Source of the DNA: Luidia sarsii
Lineage: Eukaryota > Echinodermata > Asteroidea > Paxillosida > Luidiidae
Direction: 5' to 3'
Assembly (NCBI GenBank): GCA_949987565.1
Contig: OX465109.1
Coordinates: 14,463,400-14,527,399 of the forward strand
DNA length: 64,000 bases
The notes under the pieces were generated by a model that saw nothing but the letters and a program-made list of their open reading frames with translations, was not told where the DNA came from and did not search any database. A program made the position numbers and the translations under genes. This document shows, in pieces, positions 12,401-22,391 of the stretch. Each line of letters starts with the position of its first letter. Position 1 is the first letter of the stretch.

Positions 12401-15400
12401 GGCACTCCGCGACCCGCCGCGGCCCGCCGCGGCGAGCTGTGTGTGGACAACATGGACTATTCCATTATGCGTACGGGCGTTATTTAGTTCCCCCCTTTGT
12501 TGTGCTGTGTTGTCTTCCTAGTAGCTTTCTTTCCACACGAAAGGCAAACTGTCGGAGTTATCAACTTTATATCTGAGTCTCCGTTGAAGGTCCTGCTAGG
12601 ATCGAAAGTTAGGCCATTCATTACAATTTTCCCCTTCTTTTCATTATTAAATTTAAAAAAAAAAAATTAAGAAAAAACTGAACGGGAACTGAAAATGGGA
12701 AAGAACATTTTTACTGTCCGGACCGGAACTCTTTTTAAAGTAAAGTAAAATAAACCAATGAAGTTGTCTACCTGCGCCTTGGGAAGGCTCAGAAAATCGC
12801 GGGCGCTACGTACGTCAATCCATTATTTTACATGTAGATTCACGAGTCAGAGTTTTGCCAATCAGAAAAGAAATTGCCCTGAAGCGGTATCAGCCTATTG
12901 GTGTTGACATTCCGATTTCCGGAGATTTTATTTATTTTTTATTTTTTCAGACGCTGCCCCGAAAATGTCTTTCTGAAACACTTCAGCTCCCGGTCATGCA
13001 GGATATATAATAGTGCCGGCCGCCAGCGCGGCCCTTAGCTTAGCACAGCGCGCTAGATTGATGTGTCGGAAGCTTGACCGTACCGTGCGCACTGCCAGCT
13101 AAACATTGCGCATTCTGTGCACAACAGCACGTGCAGGACATGTCAACGAACTTTTCGTCTGTGGGTACCAGTGAATCTTGGACACCGCTAGCGGTACCAA
13201 TCTACGGGTACCAACGGTAGTTGGGAGTGATTTACGTTGCACGATATATAGATTGCGCAATAACACGTGGTTGGGTTGCGTGTGAAAGTAGAATCCTAGA
13301 GCTGTCAAAAGTTTGCGCGTTCGATGACGGGTGCCTTTTAACCAGGCCCCGAAAGGAGAAAGCCAGACAGCAAAAGGAGCACTACTTACTACACGATACA
13401 GCACAAAAATGTTGCACTCTTAATTCATTTTTTCAGGTAGGCCTACGAACGTACGTCATCGTTTTTCAAGTTATTCTCACATTTTTGACGATAAATTTTT
13501 GGCACGGCCCACATCTCGATTCCTTGACAGCATGGACTATTCCATCAGGCATGAGAGGGGTACCACTGTATATACAGTAATAAGCTCCGATAATATTCTC
13601 GTTTAGGGTGGACCTATAGCTGCTTACAAATCCATCTTTACAAAACATGTACGTACATGTAGGCTATTGAGACTTTTTTCTGGGGATCTATTTTCACATA
13701 TTTTTGCCGTCAGGCCGACTAGAACATCCCGGCCATACCAGAATGGTACAGTCCATGTTCCGTGTGCTACTTACGGTACTCCGTGACCTTCTTTAGTGGG
13801 TCGTGGGTGCTGCGTGGAAACTTCGTACCGTATCAGTGTCCTGTGTGGCTTCGTGTTGACCGCCAGACGCGGCCCACACTATCCGTGTTATCTTTGATGC
13901 GCCGCGACGCGCCGCATACGCTATTGAGTACCCGGAAAGTCGAACTTCGGAAGAATGATCAAAGCGATAGGCGAAGTCCTAAACCTTATGTTACAAAATG
14001 CAGTTTCGCGGCCTTCAATGGCAGACTTTTAGGGGGGAAATGGTCAGGGGCTAATTGACAAGCACCTCAGAAGAAGATCCCATGAGTTGGCGATATTTTA
14101 CCGTGCAACTTTTTTTTTCTGTCGGCTGATGGCGAAAGTTGGGGGTGCGCCTTATACGCGGGTGCGCCTTGTACGCGGGAATTTACGGTATATGGCAAAT
14201 GTGTATACCTTCACTTTCAAATAAATGTGTCCAGAGATCAACATTGTCAGTAATTGAAATGTATTTTAATAACCTAAAAAAGTGGAGAAGAATGCCTTTG
14301 AGAATGGTCCTGCTATGATCGAAACATCAGGCCCTCCTAATTTTTAAGATTTCCATTTTGGTCAATTTCGTCAGCTATAATAATATTCTGCATATTGGAA
14401 CCATGCATTGTGCTATTCTCTAATGCAATTTACAATCTCTCTCTCTAAAAAAAAAGTCCATATATCAATATTTGAGCGCCAATATATCAATATTTGAAAA
14501 TCACAATGATGGTGCCTACACTGCGTTCACAATGTTTTGAAATTAATTAAAATTGCACATTTTACACAAAGAAAGGCAATTATACACAAATAAAGATGTT
14601 GAATATTTGAAGAAAATAACACATACGCTGATATGATCCTGCAATGCCTGATGATGTAAGGCACTGTTGTAGTTCCATTGGATCGATCTGGCCATCCTAA
14701 ATGTTAAAGAAACACTTCATGTTAAACACACATCCAAAATCCACCAAAATGCATGCACTGTCATTAAATTTACATTACATGTAAATTAGTCCTAGTAAAT
14801 TAGTGCATGTGAATGGAAACAAAAGCTTACCACTCCTGCGACTGCTTGAAAATACCCGAACAAGGGATCCTAAATGAGAAAATCACAATTAAACATGTTA
14901 TTGTTTCATGGTGAAGGTAAATAACATGAAATTCTGAATGCTGTTTATGATGAAAAATGTGAATGACAATATTTGTATATTTGAACCTTAAATTCAATGC
15001 CTCCAATCACCTCCTTCCCAAGCCCCCGATTCCAACACCCACAATTGTGGCCCCAGTGCTGAATCATAATGTACAAAACCAAAGTCCCACCCTGGAGTGC
15101 CACCAGAGCTGGACCCACGGTACCAGAGCTGGACCCAAGGTACCAGAGCTGGACCCACGGTACCAGAGCTGGACCCAAGGTACCAGAGCTGGACCCAAGG
15201 TACCAGAGCTGGACCCAAGGTACCAGAGCTGGACCCAAGGTACCAGAGCTGGACCCAAGGTACCAGAGCTGGACCCAAGGTACCAGAGCTGGACCCAAGG
15301 TACCAGAGCTGGACCCAAGGTACCAGAGCTGGACCCAAGGTACCAGAGCTGGACCTACCCCCAGAACTGTGGGGTTCTACGTCGTCCGCTGCTCTCCCGA

Positions 15401-16640
15401 CCGGAACCCCACAGATAACTAGGCTTTTTTCCCATAGGCTTCTGTGTAACGTTTACAAGTGCTGTGGCATAGGGATCAGCAGGTTCAGCATAACTCATAA
15501 AATACTGCTTCATTTGGCCCAAGATTTCTAGCACGTGGTTTACATACCATGCACCTGTGTGCAACTGTCCATTTGGCGAAAATGTGTCGATTTCCAAAAA
15601 AAAATGGGCGAAAACCTCCCGGTTTGGTCGCGAGATCCAAACAGCAGCGCCGCAACTGGCAGTCTGGCCCCCTGTACGTCTTCGCAGCAAGGCGCTATAC
15701 CGTACTACAGGGACCAGACTGCCAGTTACGGAGCTGCCGTTTGAATGTTGCAACCGAACCGGGAGGTTTTCGCCAATTTTTTTTTGGAAATCGACACATT
15801 TTCGCCGAATGGACAGTTGCACACAGGTGCGTGGTATGTAAACCACATTTGCTAGAAATCTTGGGCCAAATGAAGCAGTATTTTATGAGTTATGCTGAAC
15901 CTGCTGATCCCTATGCCACAGCACTTGTGAACGTTACACAGAAGCCTATGGGAAAAAAGCCTAGTTATCTGTGGGGTTCCGGTCGGGAGAGCACGGACGA
16001 CGTAGAACCCCACAGTTCTGGGGGTAAGCTGGACCCACGGTACCAGAGCTGGAACCACGGTACGAGAGCTGGACCCAAGGTACCAGAGCTGGAACCACGG
16101 TACGAGAGCTGGACCCAAGGTACCAGAGCTGGACAAAGGTACCAGAGCTGGACCAGAGCTGAAGCAGTGAAGGACTTGGACCCTTCTCACCTGACCCCTC
16201 AAAATTTCTTTTAAAAAGGGCGATTGTAACTGTAACTAAGTTACTCAGTGTAATGTAAGGGTCCAACTACATGCAGCTCTAGTCCGAGTAACTTGGACCC
16301 TTACAATCGCCATTTTTTTTAAATTTGAGAATCTCAAAATTTTTCAAAAGGGCGATTGTAATGGTCCAAGTTACTCGGAATAATGCAGCTCTAGCCTAGT
16401 CCGAGTAACTTCGACCCGACAAGTCACCCTTTTTTTTATCGAATTTGTCACCCGAAACTCAAAATGTCAAAATTCGATAAAAAAGGGTAACTTGTCGGGT
16501 CCAAGTTACTCGGACTAGCTCTAGCCAGAGTTAAACTTGACTTGAACTTGAAGACAGACGAAAATGAATAAGATTAAAGATATGTCAAAAACCTGAACAG
16601 GAGGAGGGGCGGGGCCAGTAGCATATCCTGGATAGGCCAT
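6323..16640 (-). CDS. Sorcin/grancalcin-like penta-EF-hand gene, six exons, 3' end missing
   Basis: Coding exons on the minus strand are 16593-16640, 14831-14869, 14627-14696, 11998-12041, 11199-11346 and 6323-6436. All have AG acceptors and GT donors, and their phases join without interruption into about 155 residues. The protein starts [16 protein letters not shown] (a short Gly/Pro-rich head as in sorcin), then [14 protein letters not shown]-hand loops [23 protein letters not shown] and [12 protein letters not shown], and [10 protein letters not shown] before CVRLRAL. Sorcin-family proteins are cytosolic Ca2+ sensors that dimerise through EF5 and bind membranes on calcium binding. The residues after RALT, including EF5, should lie in an exon below position 6323 that I did not find. 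Grancalcin and other penta-EF-hand paralogues are possible alternatives. Confidence 0.88.
6437..6940. other. Intron sequence
   Basis: AT-rich intron 5 of the sorcin-like gene. No other feature seen. Confidence 0.6.
6941..7146. repeat. 75-bp tandem repeat, about 2.75 copies
   Basis: The unit is repeated at a 75-bp period (starts at about 6941, 7016, 7091), with core GTGGGCATTGGGGGAATAGC and TTGGGGGTGGGGCTTGTCCG. Copies differ at single bases (GACGGA vs GAAGGA). Because 75 is divisible by 3, several frames stay open through it, which gives spurious ORFs of up to 207 codons. Confidence 0.9.
7147..9690. other. Intron sequence without recognised gene
   Basis: Intron 5 of the sorcin-like gene. 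Open frames here (up to about 115 codons) show no domain, no consistent composition and no splice structure. Poly-A/T tracts and a short CTCGGGTGGCTCGGGTGACT repeat near 8911-8940 are the only structure seen. Confidence 0.5.
9697..10990 (+). mobile_element. Penelope-like element, family 2 (PLE2), 5'-truncated copy
   Basis: Similarity to the PLE2 copy at 20085-23695 starts near 9697 and runs to the terminal repeat at about 10850-10990. It includes the motif B to C part of the reverse transcriptase and the GIY-YIG endonuclease. It lies in intron 5 of the sorcin-like gene, antisense to it. A CTGATAA...CAACTGAAACGTC stretch (about 10861-10895) is a degenerate hammerhead-like motif of the terminal repeat. 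Confidence 0.8.
9832..10830 (+). pseudogene. PLE2 RT/GIY-YIG fragment, broken
   Basis: [20 protein letters not shown] is RT motif B, and [11 protein letters not shown] has the catalytic YVDD. HREP, then [18 protein letters not shown], mark the thumb. An in-frame TAG follows at about 10012, and frameshifts lie after 10190 and 10450. GIY-YIG nuclease residues follow: [11 protein letters not shown], a stop in place of Gln, then [17 protein letters not shown] and the [11 protein letters not shown] and [12 protein letters not shown] blocks. Several stops make it non-functional. Confidence 0.8.
11199..11346 (-). CDS. Sorcin-like exon 5 (two EF-hand loops)
   Basis: 148 nt from acceptor GTGTAG to donor GTAGGT. 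It encodes [16 protein letters not shown] and [14 protein letters not shown], the two strongest calcium-binding loops of the family, and ends in phase 1 within IRSFG. Confidence 0.9.
11416..11530 (-). mobile_element. tRNA-derived SINE
   Basis: On the minus strand an A box (TTAGCTCAGAG, 11498-11488) and a B box (GGTTCAAATCC, 11454-11444) are spaced as in a tRNA head, with a tRNA-like CCAGAGGTCTTGGGTTCAAA between and around them. The tail runs into a C/G homopolymer and A-rich sequence. It lacks a good acceptor stem and anticodon arm, so it is a SINE rather than a tRNA gene. It lies in the intron between exons 4 and 5 of the sorcin-like gene, on the same strand. Confidence 0.6.
11998..12041 (-). 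CDS. Sorcin-like exon 4
   Basis: 44 nt encoding [14 protein letters not shown], matching the family stretch between EF1 and EF2. Acceptor TTTGCAG, donor GTATCC. The pogo-like transposon at 12117-14188 lies just upstream in the intron between exons 3 and 4. Confidence 0.85.
12117..14188. mobile_element. TA-flanked DNA transposon, pogo/Tigger-like ends, non-autonomous
   Basis: The left end CCGTAAATTCCCGCGTATAA and the right end ...GTACGCGGGAATTTACGG are inverted repeats of about 28 bp, with TA on each side (12115-12116 and 14189-14190). An extra inverted copy of the GTGCGCCTTATACGCGGG motif lies next to each end (12178-12196 and 14143-14162). No transposase frame is visible in the 2.07-kb GC-rich interior, which includes a short PLE1-end fragment (GGTCCTGCTAGGATCGAAAG near 12588-12607). 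Assignment to the pogo branch of Tc1/mariner is from the TA target and terminus style. Confidence 0.7.
14283..14375 (+). mobile_element. Solo PLE1 3' end fragment
   Basis: GCCTTTGAGAATGGTCCTGC...GATCGAAACATC followed by AGGCCCTCCTAA and a TTAAGATTTCCATTTTGGTC tail matches the last about 90 bp of PLE1. It includes the hammerhead-like motif with intact GAAA. It lies in the intron between exons 3 and 4 of the sorcin-like gene. Confidence 0.65.
14627..14696 (-). CDS. Sorcin-like exon 3 (EF-hand loop)
   Basis: [20 protein letters not shown]..., 70 nt, acceptor AG at 14698-14697 and donor GTATGT. It holds a calcium-loop DxQxDxxEL pattern typical of EF1 of the penta-EF-hand family. Ends in phase 1. 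Confidence 0.88.
14831..14869 (-). CDS. Sorcin-like exon 2
   Basis: Thirteen codons, [13 protein letters not shown], between acceptor AG (14871-14870) and donor GTAAGC. This is the start of the EF1 helix conserved in sorcin. Phase 0 at both ends. Confidence 0.85.
15108..15355. repeat. 20-bp minisatellite, about 12-13 copies
   Basis: Unit CTGGACCCAAGGTACCAGAG repeated at exactly 20 bp; early copies have CACGG for CAAGG. Because 20 is not divisible by 3 but the unit has no stop in most frames, both strands show long low-complexity open frames that are not genes. The array resumes after the inserted element at 16027. Confidence 0.95.
15356..16026. mobile_element. 671-bp snap-back element with 9-bp target duplication
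   Basis: Arms 15356-15676 and 15706-16026 (321 bp each) are near-perfect reverse complements around a 29-bp loop, starting TACCCCCAGAACTGTGGGGT. AGCTGGACC occurs immediately before (15347-15355) and after (16027-16035), out of register with the 20-bp minisatellite, so it is a genuine 9-bp target duplication. It encodes no protein. Long inverted repeats plus a 9-bp duplication fit a Mutator-like foldback MITE. Confidence 0.88.
16027..16160. repeat. Right-hand part of the 20-bp minisatellite
   Basis: About six more degenerate units (CTGGACCCACGGTACCAGAG, CTGGAACCACGGTACGAGAG) continue the array split by the snap-back element. Confidence 0.85.
16213..16520. repeat. Two adjacent MITE-like inverted repeats
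   Basis: GGGCGATTGTAA...GTAACTAAGTTACTC (16218-) faces CCGAGTAACTTGGACCCTTACAATCGCC (ending 16312). A second unit, 16346-16510, has arms with GTCCAAGTTACTCGG and a central AAAAAAGGGTAACTTGTCGG stem. The end sequence TAGTCCGAGTAACTTGGACC recurs at 17396-17432. Confidence 0.55.
16593..16640 (-). CDS. Sorcin-like exon 1 (start codon)
   Basis: ATG at 16640-16638, 16 codons, ending ...CCTGTTCAG with donor GT at 16592-16591. An AG at about 16680 upstream could be the acceptor of a 5' UTR exon boundary or simply lie in the leader. No promoter is assigned. Confidence 0.8.
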
Positions 16641-16803
16641 CTTGACAAAAGATTCCAGAAGATTTTCCTTGCACTTCCTGTAAGACTGTATTACTATTAT
16701 TAACCTGTGTCGTTGCTGACGTTACGGCTTGTCGTATACGAATCGGAAATCTATATTCACCTGTGTAAAAATACAACTGTCGAGCGCAAACCTCAGATAT
16801 TGC

Positions 16804-18068
16804 GCAAACCTCGGATTGACCCATACAGCCCTATGGATTGACCCTATCTTCGCTCATGTAAAATTTGCGCAGGAGCTATTTGCGCAGCATCGGAAAAAGC
16901 AAGTTGCGCGCTGTAATACTATAGTGTGCCGCACGCTCGACTTTGACGAACTGTACGACAGAAATTGCAGTGACACAATGTTAGCGCCAGTGCGTGCCTA
17001 GTCTTGGTTCAAGACGTACGTGTGTGAGGATCCCTGTGCGAGCACGTATACTGCGTGTGTCGACCGGTCTGTGTGGTGGGTGCGTATGTGTGTTTGCGAA
17101 TCATTAGGGAAACGTATTCATTGCGCCCTCGGGCGTCGGGCGTTAGAGTATCTCAACCAACAACGTCTTGAACCAAGACTAATGCAAGCCATAAAGCGCC
17201 CGCTAACTTCAGTACTGTCTTGTTTTCAGCTCCTGGCTTGGCTTGACATGAACTGTATGTTTGAATTAGATATCGCCGGCACCTTGAATGAAACCTCCAT
17301 GATGAAACCATGGCCCTTATTCCTCCATGATGAAACTAAGATGAAGAAATTACTCCCGAAATACACAAAATTGTCAAGCCTCCATGTATTAACATAGTCC
17401 GAGTAACTTGGACCCTTACAATCGCCATTTTTTTTTTTGAAGGGGTCGGGCGATAGTGGTGTCCAATCTTTTCAGCAGGGAAACACTGGCCGTTCACGTT
17501 TTTTGACTCCCCCGACCGAATTCGCGAAATCCCCAGATAACTTTTACCCCCAGGGCCCAAAACATCCGTGAAACCGTTCCATGCGCCCATTTTTGGATTA
17601 AGTGAGAATCACAGATTCAAAACTTGAACGTTACTCGGATTGGCATTAACATATTAATTTTAAAAAATGACTAAATAAATGTGTCTGTAAGCTGTCTAAA
17701 AAGTTAGAGCGTGTTGAATTTTGGAGCGCCTCACTCAAGCCGCGGATGATAATAATTTTATTGTTTGCCCTGTGGTACAGATGCCGGACACATCTTGTGT
17801 TTCTTCGCTCATTATATAGAATAATTCGAGGTATAATGAGAGTAAGTCGACGCAAGGATGTTGGAAAAAATAAATATGATACTATGACATTAAAAATATC
17901 AATGGGGGAAAAGGCAGAATAGTTTCCATTCACTAACGAACCTACAAGTACAAGTAGCTTCGAGTAAGGAGTCGGGTTTGCGCGTGACGTCGCTAAGCAT
18001 GCGCACGCAAACTTGAGTTGGTCCGCGAGGTTACGTTAGCGCTCACAGCGTCAATCCGAGGTTTGCGC
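16804..18068. repeat. Inverted 20-bp ends spanning about 1.27 kb
   Basis: TTGCGCAAACCTCGGATTGAC near 16799-16820 is inverted at 18048-18070 (GTCAATCCGAGGTTTGCGCAA). It could be an inverted-repeat transposon upstream of the sorcin-like start codon; the interior has no recognisable transposase. It contains the MITE end at 17396-17432. Confidence 0.35.
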
Positions 18069-18344
18069 AAGATTTGTGGTGTGACACCGTGTGGTTAGTA
18101 ACCAGTACCGTACGCTAGAGGGCGTACTCCGCCAAAATCATAGAGCTCTAATCGGCGCGATACATTATAGTTAATAACAGTACGTACAGTATAATTATAG
18201 TAGTCGATATAGACGCAGTTGGAGCAAATTGAAAGGAAATCTGGGAAGATAATTATTTTCTTCAGAGCTATGACCAAAATACTGTGCCGAGCTGTAGCAT
18301 TAGTTGGAAATTTATTTTAACAATTTTTGTGATATACAAAAATG

Positions 18345-18566
18345 TTGCAAACTGCTTAGGCCCCTATACTGACTAAAATTAACAAAATGCAAATCTTAAA
18401 ATTTAGTGGGCCTGACGTTTCGATCCTAGCAGAACCTTTCTCAAAGGCAGAGTGACAAGGACAAAACATATACATGTAGGCCTACACGAAGGAAGGGGGG
18501 GGGGAGTGAATAGGACACGGATGAGAAACGAAGGACAAAGAGTAAAGCTGGTAGGGAGAGATAAAG
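18345..18566 (-). mobile_element. PLE1 3' end fragment, inverted
   Basis: The sequence is the reverse complement of the PLE1 3' UTR and terminus. It includes GACGTTTCGATCCTAGCAGA (hammerhead-like motif, exact GAAACGTC, 18413-18446) and the CTCTCCCTACCAGCTTTACT stretch. It stops abruptly next to a different repeat at 18567. Confidence 0.8.
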
Positions 18567-18750
18567 GTAAATTCCGAGAAAAACAAGAAATGTCTGTGTC
18601 GGCTGAGTGGTATAAGGCCAGGAATTTTGTCTGTAGCTCTACCAATTCGTCTGCCCGCTGCAGAGCAAAAAATGCAGTCACGTGACATCCACATGATCGA
18701 GGCAAAAAAAGGGCGACGGCAGATATGGAATTCCATAGAACTGTAGCAGA
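18567..18750 (-). repeat. Dispersed repeat shared with 25130-25400
   Basis: ATGCAGTCACGTGACATCCA, CGGCTGAGTGGTATAAGGCC and CAGATATGGAATTCCAT occur here and in opposite orientation at 25130-25400. The latter copy also has an extra CCGTCGCCCGTCGCACGTCG segment. No coding potential. Confidence 0.6.
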
Positions 18751-20084
18751 TAACAGGTTGCTTTGCTCGAACCAAGTAAAACAACAAAGTACTATCAATA
18801 ATAATAGACGTATAGTCAACTTCGTGATACTGTGTATTTCTTTAAAAAAAAAGTCTACCTGTGGACAAAATATTATGTAGGCCCTATACTAGACAAAATA
18901 AGTGTAGTCAATTATCGACTACGAAAACGAAGTGACAAGAAATGTTCTCGGAGTAATGCCTGAACACCAGGCCATATTCCATACACTGGCACACTTACTT
19001 GTTATAAAACCATTTTAAACATTTTAAACTATTTTTAAGACGTTCATAGATTCCGAAAAACTACGCTGTAGCTGATTTACTTTTCGAATGAAAGAAAATC
19101 TTAACACCTTTACAGATTATTGTTAACTTTTGGTTTATGTATTTATTTTACTTAACTAATTTACTTTTTACTTTTTAAAATTGAGTGGGCCTGACGTTTC
19201 GATCCTAGCAGGACCTTTCTCAGAGGCAGAGTGACAAGGACAAAACAGATACATGAGAAACAAAGGACAGAGAGGGAAGCTGGTAGGGAGAGATCAAAGG
19301 GAAGGGCAAGGAGTAGGGTAGGGATTAGTGAGAGGAGGGGGAAAGATCAAAGAGAAGGGCAATGAGTAGGGTAGGGATTAGTGACAAGAGGGGGAAAGAT
19401 CAGAGAGAGAAGTGTGAAGGACTGAACACAAAAGAAGGATTATCAGAAAGCTGCATATATGGTGTTAGTCATTACCCTCCTGGATGTTAAGACCATGTGG
19501 TTGTCCGAAGACGCTTCATCCACATTTTCTCACGGCTAGGACATCATTACTACGGTGACTAAGTGATTGGTCCTCCAGTTGTCACCCCAGACACTGTAAG
19601 ACTGGTATAGCTTACAGCCAGGCCCTCAGATTGGTGCTTATAATTATGTTCCAATGAGTCTGACTTTCGCCGCCATACACGTGTATTGGCCAGTTACTTG
19701 GTTGCTAGAGGCTATCACATATAGTTCTCGCCAAGTGAAGAACTCCATTGCTAAAGTCTATTCCATTCCCAGAAGTTCGGCACTCAAACAAAAGCCACCA
19801 GGTCCCAAGGACAAGCCCAAGGTCCCCTTATATAGTTACTTCCTACCACCCTTATCTTCCTCCTCTCAGGAAGATAACTAAGGAAAACCACCATATATTC
19901 TCCACACTTCAGATCGTCTGGCTAATGCCATTCTAAATTCGCCTGTTTTGGCTTTCAGGCGCCCCCATAACCTGCGTGACTTAATTGTCCGAGCAGAGGT
20001 TCCCCCTTTGGACTCTTCACCTCCCACTAAATTTGGTACATTTAAGTGTGCCTCGAAATGCATTGTTTGCAAGACACGTCAAGC

Positions 20085-20118
20085 CTGATGAAGGTTCGCA
20101 GTTAGCAACCGAAACGTC
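20085..20118 (+). ncRNA. Hammerhead-like motif of the PLE2 left terminal repeat
   Basis: CTGATGA (20085-20091), stem II GGTT/AACC (20093-20096 with 20107-20110), GAAA (20111-20114) and CGTC (20115-20118) reproduce all invariant hammerhead core bases, with a minimal helix III. In the right terminal repeat (23570-23606) the CTGATGA is replaced by ACGCCGC while the remainder is kept. Stem I pairing is weak here, so cleavage is uncertain. Confidence 0.5.
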
Positions 20119-20180
20119 GCCACCAGCAACGACACATCGCGTGACTTTGATCACCCTTTCTACTTATCTGCACCACCGCG

Positions 20181-21206
20181 ATGAATAACCCCTTCATTTC
20201 TATTGAATCAGCATATGGGCGCTCTGCCCTTAGGCTCATACGTAGATATGAACGCTGCAGGATGAAACTTGCCCGTTTCTCCAACCACCTGACCTTCTTG
20301 GTCCGCTGCATCAAGAACTCGGTGGTTCCCAAGGATCTGAGGGTCAAACCTTTGGTCCGCACCAAGGGAGCACGGAAAGCAGCAGAGACAGCTTCTCTCC
20401 GGTTCCTACGTGAAAGGATCCATCTGACGCGGACAACGAAGACAACCATCCAGTCCGAGGTGAACTCCACCTTGGCCCAGATCAAGACCACCCTTTCCGA
20501 CGCCGACCATGCCCAGATGATTCAGAGAGTCGACAACCGTTGCCGCCATGAGTTCGAGAGGTGCAAGGCCCGTCAGCTCGCCAAGTTCCAAGACCTTGTC
20601 GAGGGACAGACACGCCTCCCCTCTGGCCAACGCTCGGCTGGATCAGCTGTGGACACAGCCAAGTGGAGCGTTAACCTCTCCTCGAGGACCCTGTCGGCCA
20701 CCGAAGAGTCACTACTGGGAAAGGGCCTCAACTTCGCCATCGCCCCTGACCGCGTTCCGGCTTCGGAGATCGTGGCCAATGTGGAGACGGCATTGAAGAG
20801 GCTTGACCCCGAGGCAGCCGACCTGGTCCGCAGGGAGGTGAACGCGACCCTGCGTAGAGCACGTCCGCCGAGGAGCAATATCAGCCGGGAGCAGCGCGTC
20901 GCCCTTAGGTCTCTGCGGGAGGATCGTTTCATCATGATCCTCCCCGCCGACAAGGGCCGCGCTAGCGTGGTCCTCGACGCGGAAACCTACCGGAGCAAGA
21001 TGGACGAACTGATCACCTCGGGCCCCTACCGTAAGCTAACGAAGGATCCCACTGACCGGCTCTGCAGGAAGATCACGCCCCAGCTACTGGAGCTAAAAAG
21101 GGCCGGGCATCTTGACGATGAAACCTACCGGAAGCTCCGCCCCTCCGGCAAGCAACCGCCCAGGATGTACGGTTTGCCCAAGATCCACAAACCTGGTACA
21201 CCCTAG
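20181..21206 (+). pseudogene. PLE2 N-terminal region and start of reverse transcriptase
   Basis: A 341-codon frame starts MNNPFISIESAYGRSALRLI. It has the PLE signature ILPADKGRASVVLDAETY and the RMYGLPKIHKPGTP motif, then a TAG at 21204. The frame continues past the stop with RT motif A (SFDVTSLFTNVPIE, about 21325-21366). The N-terminal about 200 residues are basic and helical, as in other PLEs. It is separated from the rest of the RT by the foldback insertion. Confidence 0.8.
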
Positions 21207-21492
21207 GCCCTGGCAGGAGTCCTGTCTCCGTTGATCGGGAACACGACCAACACGATGCCCAACTCCACGGCCTTCGTACAATTCCTCCGCGGACAACGGA
21301 TCGGCAGCCACGAGACATTGATTTCCTTCGATGTCACGTCGTTGTTTACCAACGTCCCCATTGAAGGCGCATGCAGAGTATGCAACGCCTGAAAGGGGAC
21401 CCTAACCTGTTGGACCGAACCTCCCTCTCCCCCGCCAAGATATTGCCACCCTGCTGGAGTTCGTCTTACGGTCCACGTACTTTCTCCACGAA

Positions 21493-22391
21493 TTCGAGTC
21501 AACTCGTACCCATGCAAACTCGTGCCCAACCAACTCGTACCCGCGCCAACTCGTGCCCGCGCCAACTCGTACCCGCACCAACTCGTGCTCGTGATTAAGT
21601 TTGCTATTAAAATTAATAAATTATTTGAAAGTCAAACAATTAAAGGAAAACTGACTGGGACCGTTTTTAATTTTTTTTTGAAAATGTCAAAGTTTTCTTT
21701 CAAAAAAATTAATTATTTTGTTTGCTCCTTGGTTGTTAAAATGTGTCAATTTTGTAATAATTTTGTCCAAGTGATGACACCTACGGTAATTTTGACCACA
21801 CGTACGGACGCACTTATAAGCGGCAATATTAAAGTATTGATATTCTATTGTTGCTGATGGAGTTGCATTCACGCACTGAACAAAGCCCACGGTGTGCAGT
21901 GTTAGCGGTGACATGAAACACCTTTTTTCAATTGACTACAAACTGGCATTTCAATGATTGACGTTTAGTCCGAAGTGTCGATCAAAATGTAACGCTGGCG
22001 TTCATTCTTGCAAAATGGTAGAGGCACGTACATTTTGTTTAATTGTTTGGCTAAAATTACCACGAAGACATTTTTTTCCTCATTCACATGCAGAATTTAA
22101 CATTATGCACAAAGCAGAAATCCATCATTTTCACAAACCAACAACACAGCGATACAAATTACCCAACCAAAAATTCCCCCTACAATGGATCCCCTATAAT
22201 GATAACTGGACACTTTACAAAGGTTTGTTAGAATTCAAGTCAACTCGTTCTCCGTGCATTATTTTATGCGAGCACGAGTTGGTGCGGGTACGAGTTGGTG
22301 CGGGCACGAGTTGGCACGGGTACGAGTTGACCAAAATGGGCACGAGTCGGTCAGAGTACGAGTCGGTTTGGGTACGAGTTGGCCTGTTTCC
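21493..22391. mobile_element. Foldback element with tandem-repeat ends inside PLE2, 11-bp target duplication
   Basis: TTCTCCACGAA flanks the insert at 21482-21492 and 22392-22402; joining the outer sequences restores the PLE2 sequence seen at 9789-9800. Both ends are built of imperfect 12-17-bp units of the type CCAACTCGTACCCGCG, inverted at the right end (CGGGTACGAGTTGG), about 100 bp each side. The 660-bp AT-rich interior has no recognisable protein. Repeat-structured inverted ends recall Drosophila Foldback/Galileo elements, but family membership is not established. Confidence 0.75.

Noticed and set aside
14945..15531. Long open frames of up to 151 codons through the 20-bp repeat
   Set aside because: They are read-throughs of the CTGGACCCAAGGTACCAGAG minisatellite in all frames and on both strands; no unique protein sequence.
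15355..16214. ORFs of 116-221 codons across the snap-back element
   Set aside because: Both arms give mirror-image frames; no domain and no codon bias. They follow from the palindrome.
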